Positions 20,300 to 30,613 of a stretch of 64,000 bases of DNA are shown piece by piece. Made by a program: the position numbers and the translations under genes. The notes under the pieces were generated by a model. The model was not told the DNA's origin. It did not search any database and worked only from the letters and a program-made list of their open reading frames with translations. The stretch's first letter is position 1, and each line of letters begins with the position of its first letter. The stretch is from Skeletonema tropicum (lineage: Eukaryota > Bacillariophyta > Thalassiosirophyceae > Thalassiosirales > Thalassiosiraceae). The DNA is taken from positions 4,588,001 to 4,652,000 of the forward strand of contig CM074127.1 in NCBI GenBank assembly GCA_037178625.1, read 5' to 3'.

Positions 20300-22035
20300 G
20301 TTGACACAGCTTCAAATATGGAATAATAATCTTTAGTTGAAGTTCGCGGTTCGCGGTGGCTCTGTACCTAGCCTGATCGGAATGCAGTTAAAATTTGTGT
20401 AGAACACCATCCTCCAAAATGTGGAAATTTGACAAGGTCCTTACATGGGGTACGTAGGAATTAAACATACCGAATTCCTACTTGACAATAAAACGCGGTC
20501 AGACAGAAAATGAGGAAAGATTTTTCCACCTCCACTCAAGCTAGTAGTTCACCACGATGACAGCCGTCACTTCGCCCTATCAAAATCACTGCCACTTCGA
20601 CGACATCGCTTCTATACTTCGAGGAATATCTCTTCTATCATGTCTTTGAAATATGAATTGACAACATGGTTACGTTGGAGTATGAGATAGGTGCATAATA
20701 TACAGTCCCTGGCAGCGGCCTTTTTATCGGCATATCATCGTGTCGCCGGTCCTGATGATCGGGGATATAGTGATGTAGAGAAGTCATACAAACACCATTC
20801 ATTGACGGCAACTTCATCCAAGAGTATAACGGAGTCGTCTTGGCTGATTTCCGGGTCGACAACTCTGAATACACTCCACTGGGTTCAACATGCACCACCG
20901 ACGGGTCATCGAATTTTGATAACGTTTCATACGACGGTGTTACAATGCGATGACATGATCCAAACATCATTTATTTCATCCCCGTCGCCTCTATATTGCT
21001 TATATGCAACTGATAGCGCAGAGGATTGATCCGTATCAGAGATATTGTTGGATAGAGACCGGATCAGACAACAATACAAGTTCTAATTGGAGCTAATACT
21101 TTGGGATGCTGATCGCCATTATGTGGGGGTACTCTGACTTTTCGCCGATAAATGCAGATGAACCGTGATACTAACTGGATGAAAGATGAGAAAAACTAAA
21201 GTCGATGGGGGTGGAATCTGGTACAATGTCAGGAGACTTCTGTATCATTGCGAATTGACAATTTTATGTAGATTTTTGCCCCGCTTATACCCCCCTTTGG
21301 CATGAATACTAAGAACCACAGACTTATTGGGTAGTCACACGTTTTATAAAGTAAGATAGAAGCAGAATATGGGCTATTTGACATGTGTTCACTCACAACA
21401 GATTGTTATTTACAAGGATAAGGTGGGGATGAGGGTCCTGTGCAAGTGGCAGCTCTCATCTTAGTGGTGCCATAAATCACTATCTATTTTACCCCAAATG
21501 TGTGCCTTTCTGGATATGTGATTCGATATAGTGTTAACAGGAACATATCAAGAAAGGCACACATTTAGGTAAATTTTGGGTGTGTAGTATCATTACTACG
21601 GCAATAATCCCATGGTTTAGGTCGATTTTGCCCCTCTAAAAAAAGAATGAGAAGGTGGATGATGATGCGTGATCCGTCTGTCCGCCGTCCCACTTTGAAT
21701 CGTAAAAGGTGGTGAGAAAAGAGGATCCCGGCAGATGTTTGTGACAGTTTGTGACCCTTTGAAACCGTGTGAACTGAAAATACGGGAGCAGCTTCGCAGA
21801 AAAGTGTCACGAAAGGTGAAACCGGGCGAAACCGCAGTCGCAGATAGCCCCTCAAGCTCCAAGGCTGAGTTACACGTGCACCTGTTGCCTACCTGTTGCG
21901 GTTCGCTGTTGAACGTGATGATGATGATGATCATGCTTAAGGCAGTGCCTCAGCGCTACTTACGCTAGCATAAACATTGAGTGAATGGAGGGGAATAGAT
22001 TATTGGAGTGAGCAGTGCAGGCAGCTAGAATAAAG
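20300..22035. other. Long intergenic region
   Basis: About 1.7 kb without a supportable gene. The right part of the PP2C 5' region lies at its left end. An inverted repeat at 21487-21570 is listed separately. Short open frames near 20640-21030 and 21560-21970 show no family resemblance and no splice partners. Confidence 0.5.
21487..21570. repeat. Inverted repeat, about 30 bp arms
   Basis: 21496-21511 (AAATGTGTGCCTTTCT) and 21551-21566 (AGAAAGGCACACATTT) are perfect reverse complements. Pairing extends inward through ATATGT/ACATAT with one mismatch and outward through TTTACC/GGTAAA with one bulge. The loop is about 25 nt. Intergenic; it could be a foldback element or a hairpin RNA. Confidence 0.75.
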
Positions 22036-25000
22036 ATGTTGTCTTCACCGCAGATGATCAGAAGAAGACAGAAGCTACATTTGTGCACACTTTTGATATG
22101 CATCAAATTTGTCGTCATTGCATCCTCACCTGGAGGAGTGTTGCCTCCGCCGCCACCACCACCTCCTCCTCCGCAGAGATTTGATTCAAGAACTGCAAGT
22201 GATCAATCTTCTTCTTCTCCTTTGAACAGAGTAAACGCTGTATCATCCGAGTCGTCAAATGTTGAGGAGCACGGCAGTGATAATGAGGAGACTGCTTCCA
22301 CTTCGTCACAGAAAACAGAGGATAAAATAGCATCCTCACGAACGATTCTGATAAGGAGGTGTCCGCTACAAGCGCAGAGGAATCATCAGCCCAAACAAAG
22401 CTTGATGATAATGTATCAGATGCAAAGAAGCCAGCGCATGATACTATGAATAGACTCAGTGAAATGAAGAGTATGTCATGGGATGATGCAAAAGATACAA
22501 CTGCAGATGGACAACAAAAGCAGCATACAAGCAGCAGTGGGAGCAGCAATCGTATCAGTATCCCAATCAGCAATGGAACCAGGATCAAAATCAAGCCATC
22601 ATGGGGTCAAGATTATCGTCAACAGCAGCAGTACAATCAATATCCAAATCAACAACAACAGCAACCACCACAGATGCTGAGGCAACAGCAGCAGCCACCA
22701 CAGATGTTACGACAGCAGCAGCAGCAAGCAACAACAACAATACCCCCAGTACCGCCAACCACCAAGGCCACCGCAACAACGAACACCAAACAACAACCAA
22801 TTAGCACTCTACAATCGTCCGCGACCATCACCTCCCGTGGGAGCATCCGCATCCCGTCTCTTTTCTTTGGCAGCGAAGAAACTACAATCGGGCATCGATT
22901 CCGTTTCGGAAACATTCGATACGAACCAATTGGCATCCAGTAAACTAGCATCCAGTGTGTCCAGCTTGACGACACGTATTGGGAGCAATATCAATACGAT
23001 TAGTGGTGCTATTTCGGGTGGACAGGAAGGGTTGATGAAGGTGGGTGGTGGTCCTAGGAGGATGGGTCCTCCTCCTAATAGGTCGATGCCGCCGATGATG
23101 CAGGGTGGACCGAGAGGAGCGAGTGGGCCTAGAGGAGCAGCTGGTGGTACTCCTCCGCAACGACGTCAACAACTGCCGCAACAAAGAGTGGGCACACCTC
23201 CCCGTGGGCCCGTGAAAGGAAGTACCGGAGAGGATTATGCTCCTCCGATGTCGGAGTTGTATTCATTTGATAGAGAAGTGACCACCGATAATGTCGCTCC
23301 TTCAATGGGAGCTGATGACGATACTGATTCAGATATTGAAGACGATGATGAATATGAACAGCAGCAGCAACAACAACAACAACAACAATCCCAATCAGAA
23401 TCTACTCCTCTTCCCTTTTCTAAGTGGGGCAGCACCAAAACAATATCCATCTGAGCCATCACGGCAAACACAATTTGAAAGGAGACAACCTTCTGTACCC
23501 TCCTCGTTTCCACAAAGACCATCTACGCAACCACCGCGGCGGCGCTATGATGATTTTGACGATTACGACGACAGCACTATTGGCAGCAAAATAAAAGGGA
23601 TGTTAGGATCAGTTCCTATTCCCCGAATTCCAAAATTCTCTCGTTCGAGTATGGGGTACGATGATGGATCTTGGTCAGATGATGAATCTAGTAAAGGATC
23701 TGGAAGATTATTTCGCAAATCCAAACCAAATTCCAATGTGGTTGCTCCCAGAAATGCAATGCGGAATCGTCGATTGTCGATTAATTCAGCTCATATACCC
23801 CGCCCTGTATCATCTTTATTGGAAAAGCGTGAAACACTTTTATCACCGTCGAGTACAAACAAGTGTAAATCAATTGGTAGGACTCAGGCATCACTAGATG
23901 CTATCCAGCTGTCATTTGTTTTATTGGCCGTGAGAGAAGTTGTACCGTTGCTCCTTAGTGAAATAGCGTCAGTTGATCCGACACAAACTCTTCCAAAAGA
24001 AGATTCGCACTGGCCACGTTGTCAACCATCTTCTCTGCACTTGAAGGATGGGCACCCTACGCGATTGCTGCAGCGTTCCTTGTCTCCATGTCAAACTCTG
24101 CGTGGGTACAAACAACTCTGAATGCAGTTGCCAAAGAAGCTGGATCTGAATCTGCATCAGATGCGGCTTATAGCCAGCTGTATCTACGCTTGATTTCATC
24201 ACTACCTATGCAATCATTCTCATCGGGTGCATTACAAAAGGCAACGAAGGATCAGGTCTTTTACTTGGCATCATTGGCACGTCTTCGGTTCTTTGTAACA
24301 ATTGCTGTCACAGTTGTCATATTGTCAACTGTCGCCGTGCTTCGCCCTGCAGGAACTGCAATAGTCTCGGCTGTTCTCCAACTTTGGAAACCAACATTAG
24401 ACGTAGTGAAGAACTCTCCTATTGAATGGGCTCTACTTTGGGATATCGTGAAGAAGGCAGGGTTGGATCTTGGTAGTGATCTTCACACACTCTTCCAAAC
24501 AGAACTCGATTTGATTCAACAACAGCCTTTACGTGTGGCAGTCGTAGTGTCGCTTATAGCGACGATGATGGCTGTGTCTCATCTGCCAACATTGGAAAAA
24601 CAGCGTAAGGCAGCTGCAGGAGGGACAAATGAATTGATGCCGATGATAGCGAAGGGAGGAGACTCAGTTCGCAGTCTCTGGTCAAACATCGGATCATCTA
24701 GTGCATCTAGACTAGGAATACTCAGCCAACCACTTGGCGTAGAAGGAGCCTTGCAGCAATTTACAAAGCTTAGACCTGACCAAGCAAGCGCAGCAGGTAT
24801 ATTATGTCCTTTACGGCATTCGGATTTGTTGACGCAAAAGAGAAGACGCAGTCGTGAAACCTCAGCTTATCTGATAGCATGTCAATCAATTCTGAGGAAT
24901 GCAATGTACTTTGTATCGTCTTCACTTTTACTTTCGATACCCTTGGTCGTCTACTTTTGCGTATTTGCATTGGTACAGGGTAGTGAAGGCTCAAAGATAT

Positions 25001-26148
25001 CGTGGAAATCTGTTTCCGACGATGGCTGGGTCTCTCTGCTGAATCTTGCGTCGCTACTACTTTTTCACACATCTAAATGCAGGAAAAGCAGCGCATCATT
25101 CTATTGTTGCCTACAGATTCTAGACTGAAACGTTCTGTTAGTGCGTTCTTCTCGAAGCTTGCTGAAACTGCAGGTGAGCTTCAGCGAATCTCCGCTGAGT
25201 CATCTGCAGGAAGCAGATTTCCAAGCCATGATGACAGCCTCTCCTACGAAAGGTTTAGTCGTCACAGATTTCTGGGCATGCCCATTCTTCACGAAAGGCG
25301 TGGGCTGTGAAAGGAGCCAATGTTCAGGTAAGAAATGGTGAAGTGGTGTTGGTAATAGGAGATGATGGGGCTGGTAAGTCTCGCCTCCTCACCGGGATAG
25401 CTGAATATATCTTTACTCCGCCGAAGTCGGCTCGCACAACTACCTACGCTAGGGGTACTATGAATATTGCAGGTGTGGACATATCGAAGTGGGATCGAAA
25501 GGTTCTTCAAAAACGCGTTGGAGTGTTTCTCAACGACATTCGCACGGTGCCAGATTATGCATCATTGATGTCTGGCTGTACTCTCGACGAGATAATCGAA
25601 CCCGTATCTGCGGTCGGCGGCGGAATAGGTCCGAAAGAAAGGAACTCCATGGCGATTAGCCATGAAGATTACCAGTCTCGGCAGCAAAGTAACATCTCGC
25701 TTTCCGTCGAAACTCTCAACCTGTTGTTACTACAAGCGAAGACAAACTCAAGCCTTCACCTACACGACCTCCATCATATCCTCTTTCGCCTTCGGAATGG
25801 TCGAGAGTGATGCTAACCAAGGTTCTTGCTCAACTGATATCGGGTAATGAAAACCATCAATCATCATCTGTGGCTGTCAAGAATTCAATGTTGGGTTCAC
25901 TACTTTTATTGGATGATGCCTCAGCCCTGATGAACGAAAGTGACGAAGGCAAATTGATAACAGCGTTACGTAGCACTGGAGCCTGCCGTTCTCTTGACAT
26001 CCAACAGGTGGGCATCTGGGAGATTTGCATGATAGAATTGTGGTCAGTGTCAAATGGACAAGTAATAGAGAGTGGAAGTCATGCTGATTTGATGAGCCTC
26101 GGTCCAGAAAGAAGTGTTTACGCTCGACAATGGAATCAAATGATGTAA
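22036..26148 (+). pseudogene. ABC-transporter-like gene with many single-base frameshifts
   Basis: From MLSSPQMIRRRQ (signal-like segment, then a proline run) the protein can be followed through all three frames: acidic Ser-rich part, poly-Q (around 22620-22740), a GASASRLFSLAAKKL part, an Arg/Asp-rich part, then membrane segments (YAIAAAFLVSMSNSAWV, FVTIAVTVVILSTVAVL, VAVVVSLIATMMAVSHL, SSLLLSIPLVVYFCVFAL). The end is an ABC ATPase: Walker A GDDGAGKS (about 25358-25381), a degenerate signature LSPSE, Walker B LLLLDDAS and the exporter-type tail NGQVIESGSHADLM. Shifts occur near 22340, 22720, 23430, 24000, 25080-25300 (two), 25710 and 26010-26050. They lack GT-AG boundaries, so this is either a pseudogene or a poorly resolved consensus. 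B-type half-transporter is the best family guess. It converges on GAR1, 86 bp away. Confidence 0.55.
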
Positions 26149-26234
26149 TGCTAATCTGATTTCTATATAAAACAATTTACTAAAGAGACATACAGCATCC
26201 CTCTTGCATGGAAACAATTCTAGTGCTGATCTTC

Positions 26235-27136
26235 TTAGAAGCGACCTCTTCCACGTCCGCCTCCTCTTCCTCCAAAACCTCTTCCTGGGCTTCGTCCACC
26301 AAATCCTCTACCTCCACCTCTGCCACCACCTCTACCTCCTGGGCTTCGTCCACCTCTTCCGCCACCCCTTCCACCAGCTCTGCCGCCGCCTCTTCCTCCT
26401 CCACGGCCACCACCGCCTCCTCCACCTCCTGTAAATCGTGATAATGGCAAAAGCTTATCTGGACTAATATAGACCAAATCTTCCTCTTGAAAACTCTTGG
26501 CCACAATACCTGGGTCCATCTTAATAGGTAAACATGACCAAATTAATAGGTCCAAATATCTCATCCACTTTACCAATCTTCTTCTTGTTCTCTAGATAGA
26601 TCCCAGCATTAAAGTACTGGGATTTTAGTATCCTCTTGTGATAGTTTACATACTAATTCAGATTCACATTCATGTAAGACTTTTCCAATTTCAATAACAG
26701 AGTCGGGAGGGCCTTCGTCTCGACCCCTTCCTCCTCCTCGGCCACCCATTCGGCCGCCTCTATTGTAATGTTGGTGACATTTGAAGTATGAGCAAGATGT
26801 TAGTTCGAGCTTGTTGCACATCATGTATGTTTCAATAGAAGGCGCAAGGTTGATGTCATCATCACATCGTAGGCTGATCCTCGGGATGCAGCGCGACATC
26901 AAGAAAGAAAAAATGAATTGTTCCGGACAGAAGAACTGCCAAATCCACGTTACTCTACATGAGTAATTAATTTCAGAGAGATTCCCATTGATGGTATCAT
27001 CGTCATTACAACTATTTTTTTCTTTGCAATTGATGTCCTAGCCACTTCTATGCGATGATATGTGCACAACAAAAGCTTTGGGACTTACGCACCTTCCGCC
27101 GCCTCTTCCCCCACCTCGACCTCCTCGAAACGACAT
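26235..27136 (-). CDS. GAR1: H/ACA snoRNP subunit GAR1, with two single-base frameshifts
   Basis: Exon 1 (27093-27136) encodes [15 protein letters not shown]; a 333 nt GT-AG intron (26760-27092) follows; exon 2 starts at 26759 with [17 protein letters not shown]. The core is unmistakable GAR1: [20 protein letters not shown], then [20 protein letters not shown], then [20 protein letters not shown] and KLLPLSRF, ending in a long RGG tail (about 65 residues). One extra base near 26616 (before the Y-F-N-A-G block) and one near 26528 (before I-K-M-D-P-G) break the frame. GAR1 binds pseudouridylation guide RNPs in the nucleolus with dyskerin, Nop10 and Nhp2, and is normally essential and single copy. 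Hence consensus errors are more likely than loss, though a pseudogene copy cannot be excluded. Confidence 0.85.
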
Positions 27137-27594
27137 ATTATAAAGTTGGTTGGTACGTGAATTGATAGCTTTGTTCCTGCTATGGATGTCACCTAAGTGT
27201 TGTGGATAGGGAGTTTATTGGTCATGGTGCAAAGCAGGCGCGCGGTGAGCGGTGAGGATTGATGATTGATGCGAGATGGATGAGCGTTGATGGATGATGG
27301 ATGATGGGCGCGCGCTTTTTGTGGCCTGGCCGTCTGATCATCTATCGCATCACATAGAGGACTTCGGATCTTTCACAGCGTGCTTGCGAAGACCGCAAAT
27401 CGAATGAAAGCATGTGGTGGCATCAACGAAACAGCTGGCGACCAAACAACCGTGAGAACATCTCTGTAGGTATGCCTGCTACATCACTGCAGGTATCATT
27501 GCATAAAAGCTAGAGCAAGATACAATACCTACCACAGTAGCGCCGAGCCGATTTGGTCTTTGCTCAAAGAACACATCTTATACACAAAATAACC
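27137..27594. promoter_or_regulatory. Shared upstream region of GAR1 and a membrane-protein gene
   Basis: 458 bp between two divergent start codons. It contains a GATG-rich tract around 27256-27306 (repeated TGATGGATGATG-type sequence) and a GCGCGC core at 27309-27314. Presumed bidirectional promoter. Confidence 0.35.
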
Positions 27595-28426
27595 ATGCAT
27601 CATCACGCCGCATTGGTAGGGGTAGCTCTCCTCAACAATTTTGTCAGTGGCTTCTCAAGCCCTACATCAATCTCATTGCCAACGCAAATGGCCATATCCC
27701 ATCGAGTAGGCGACTCGTCGGTCAACAATAATTCCTTGTTTCAAGCTAAACAACAACAGATGTTCCCAACTGCTGCAGCACATCAAAAGTCTCCACTGGC
27801 TGTTCGTGGTGGAGCACTTGGAGTATCTACAGCAATTGGAAGCAGTAGTGATAATGACGGATCAGTAGAAAAAGATTTGGATCTCTCGGTAGGCAACGTC
27901 CTTGCATCGCTCTGGGGGGCGTCTGGAGTGGCATATATTTTAATCAAGGCTAATCGTACGAGTGCTTCCAATTGCATTGGATCCATTCTCAAACGCAGAG
28001 GGCATTGTTCCATTGACAAACTTCCAATTGAGTGCGTATATACTTACTTGTCTCTTCTTCGCCTACGCTGAGGGATACAAGGGATTTCAACTCAAGTTCT
28101 CTCCATTGGTGGTTGCTCGATCTTTTACAATCCAACCGAAGTCTTCGCCCTTCCATCACCTTCTGCTTGCTCCATTGTATTCAATGGGACTATTTCATGC
28201 AACAAAAAAGAGAATGATTGTTAGTTGGTGTGTGACAATTGGAGTGGCAACAATTGTTGCTGCCGTAAAGAGAATGCCATACCCCTGGAGGAATATTGTC
28301 GATGCTGGAGTTGTAGTTGGTTTGTCTTGGGGCACGATATCAATTTTGGGTGGGTACTTCATCTCTTTACTCACTGGTATTGCACCTATTGGAACCGACC
28401 CGGCTATGCCTGAGAAAAAGGAGTAG
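27595..28426 (+). CDS. Conserved multi-span membrane protein with plastid-type leader, one frameshift
   Basis: Starts at ATG 27595 (context AACCATGC). The leader MHHHAALVGVALLNNFVSGF|SS looks like a diatom signal peptide with a G-F cleavage motif, suggesting a plastid destination. The frame changes once near 27949: reading through AYILIKA and on into VRVLPIALDPF requires dropping one base. Hydrophobic segments follow: VLASLWGASGVAYILIKA, LSAYILTCLFFAYAEGY, LLAPLYSMGLFHA, IVSWCVTIGVATIVAAV and AGVVVGLSWGTISILGGYF. The block EGYKGFQLKFSPLVVAR is reminiscent of an uncharacterised membrane family in cyanobacteria and algae, but I cannot name it. The single indel suggests a consensus error or a recent lesion. 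Confidence 0.6.
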
Positions 28427-28878
28427 AGTGGCGTAGTAGGTCAAGAGTACTGAGCACCTCATCAAATACGAGACGAATAACCCAATCAAACTTCTTAGAC
28501 TGGAAATAATTTCAAATCTTTGTTTGAAAGGCTTCAATTCCATGAACAATGTAATCTTTAGAGACAAACAAATAATTATTATCTCTCTCTATCTCTCTTT
28601 GCAACTTGCCTATTAGATAAAGATACTTACTGATCCAGATGAAGTAAGTATCGAGGTTGTTGCAATTGCAAGCTTTCTTCATTCTTGCTCTTGACAGGCC
28701 ATCTTCGATGTGACACTTATTACTTGAGATACCCATCTTATTCACGAAGATCCATCGTTCTTCAATTCAATCCAAAAGAAAACTGCAGATGGATAACAAT
28801 AACAACGAAAAGACAAACCTACTCCTTCCTTTGACCATTGGCCATTGATTCACAATTCACAGTAGCCATAAATAGTAC
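28427..28878. other. Intergenic
   Basis: 452 bp between the membrane-protein gene and the probable start of the SOUL gene. A CT-rich simple stretch (around 28580-28602) is present. No gene or element was recognised. Confidence 0.4.
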
Positions 28879-30426
28879 ATGAGACTGGCGAGCATGACAA
28901 ATTATAGCAGCTGCTTTGTTCGCATGTAGCCCTGGCTGCAGCCACTTCACGGTCAGATGCATTCACTGCACCTTTATCATCATCTCCACGAACTCGACTC
29001 TCCTTCCTCAGCTCGAGCAAGACAGAAACCGAGGGAAGTGGTAACAACTGTATCGACAGATGCAGTAGAAGAAGGAGCCCAAAGATGTGATACCCGATTT
29101 CTCCTCATCTACGAAGCCAATGGATGAATCTTCAATTTTCAGTGAGAGTGACGAAGATGCCGCCACAACTTGGCAAGAAAATTTGGAATCACTGCTCGCT
29201 CCTGATACTGCTAGTGGCGAAGCGTCAAATTGTTCTAGTCTGATCTATTGAATGCGGCACCAGAGATTCAGGAGAGTGTAAGAACAGCCTTGAGGGAGCG
29301 AAAGGTAAGTGATAGATTGACCTTCATTTTCTTGTTGCTAGTCTATCTCATGTGCACAACTCATCTAATTCTTCGTGCTTGCTACTCGCTTACACATTAA
29401 CAGATTGATGGGCTTACTCACCCCAACTCAAAAGAGATTGCAAGAAGGTACGAGAGCAGTTGCAAGACAAATCACATCTGACATTTTACCAGGTATTGCT
29501 GCCGTCGCTGCCGGAGAACAAGCAAGCAAAAATGGCAAGAATCCAAAGAACCCAGTGGAGGTGATCGTACAAGATCTTCCAACTGTTGTGCCAAAGATTG
29601 GGTCACGTGTACTCAACGCCTTGTCCTAACCAGGCGCAGAAGAACTTGGAGGAGCTTCAGGATGACTATTAAGGCAGGTGATCCGTTGCGTAGTATTAAT
29701 AGGATCCAGGAACAAACAGCAGAACTTCAGAAGGAAGCAAAGAATGTGTTTTTGGAAACACCAGAAGGATTGGTTGGTCCGCAGTACAAAGTTATTTCGA
29801 AAGATGAGGGTTACGAAATAAGAGAGTATGAAGGATACACTGTTGCATCTACTTCAATGACAAAGGTGGAAGAACCGTACACGATGGACGATTTAACCTC
29901 TGGTGGGGAAGCATTCAATGCGTTGGCAGCTTATCTGTTTGGAGCAAATGACCAGAAGGAAGTTATGGAGATGACAACACCAGTGACAACTACCAGTACA
30001 GGCGAAATGAGATTTTATTTGAAAGAGAAGGAGGGTGGGGGCGACTTTCCGAAACCTGTTGCTGAAAACGATGAGATCTTTAATGAGAAGGGATCTGTGA
30101 AAATTCAAGACATTCCTGCAGCCACACTGGCGGTAGCAAAATTTACCGGCTTCGTGACAGAGGGTGAGGTTGAACGACAGAAAGATGCCTTGTTGACGGC
30201 GTTGGCAATTGATGGGGTAGAGATCGATGTGCCGCATGCCTCCCCTGTTCCTCACGTTATTTTTCAATACAACCCACCATATACCCTCCCTGTTTTGAGA
30301 CGGAATGAAATTGGTATTCCAGTGAGGTTGACCAATGACGAAGAGGAAGAGGTGGTAGACAGTGCAAAGCTATCAAAGGAATGGGCTGTCGCAAACGATG
30401 GCTCAGAAGAGGAAGACGACAACTAA
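28879..30426 (+). CDS. SOUL/HBP haem-binding family protein, plastid-type leader, 5' half frameshifted
   Basis: The SOUL domain is intact from 29662 to 30426: VGPQYKVISKDEGYEIREYE, YTVASTSM, FNALAAYLFGANDQKEVMEM and TTPVTTT, then FTGFVTEGEVERQKDALLTA and PHVIFQYNPPYTLPVLRRNE. Upstream, a leader can be traced from about 28879 (MRLASMTNYSSCFVRM, then VALAAATSRSDAFTAPLSSS, an AF-type plastid motif). It continues through an acidic linker (PDFSSSTKPMDESSIFSESD), a 99 nt GT-AG intron (29305-29403) and a helical part (LLTPTQKRLQEGTRAVARQI). Single-base shifts occur near 28926, 29034, 29075, 29235, 29412, 29628 and 29667. SOUL proteins bind haem or tetrapyrroles; plastid versions are linked to plastoglobules or tetrapyrrole handling (family knowledge). 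The exact start is uncertain. Confidence 0.7.
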
Positions 30427-30613
30427 ATTTTTGATGGCAAATCATGTGCAGTTCTTGAAACAATAGGGTAGCTGAGAAGTAAAACAAGGCGATCGCTCGG
30501 ATACACCATACTTAGATACAATCATATAAACTTTCGCTTTTTTACTATGCCAATTTTTAACTGCGTTATTCAGGCACGACAAGTACCTAAATCACGAAGA
30601 AATTGATGTGGTT

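Noticed and set aside
20638..21029. Overlapping open frames on both strands between PP2C and the ABC-like gene
   Set aside because: Each is about 110 codons, without family resemblance, and the two overlap on opposite strands; chance.
22837..23454. Separate gene encoding the GASASRLFSLAAKKL protein
   Set aside because: It is flanked in both directions by continuous protein-like sequence in other frames without splice sites; better explained as part of the frameshifted ABC-like gene.
26760..27092. Box C/D snoRNA in the GAR1 intron
   Set aside because: C-box-like TGATGA sequences are present but no properly spaced D box (CTGA) with a terminal stem was found.
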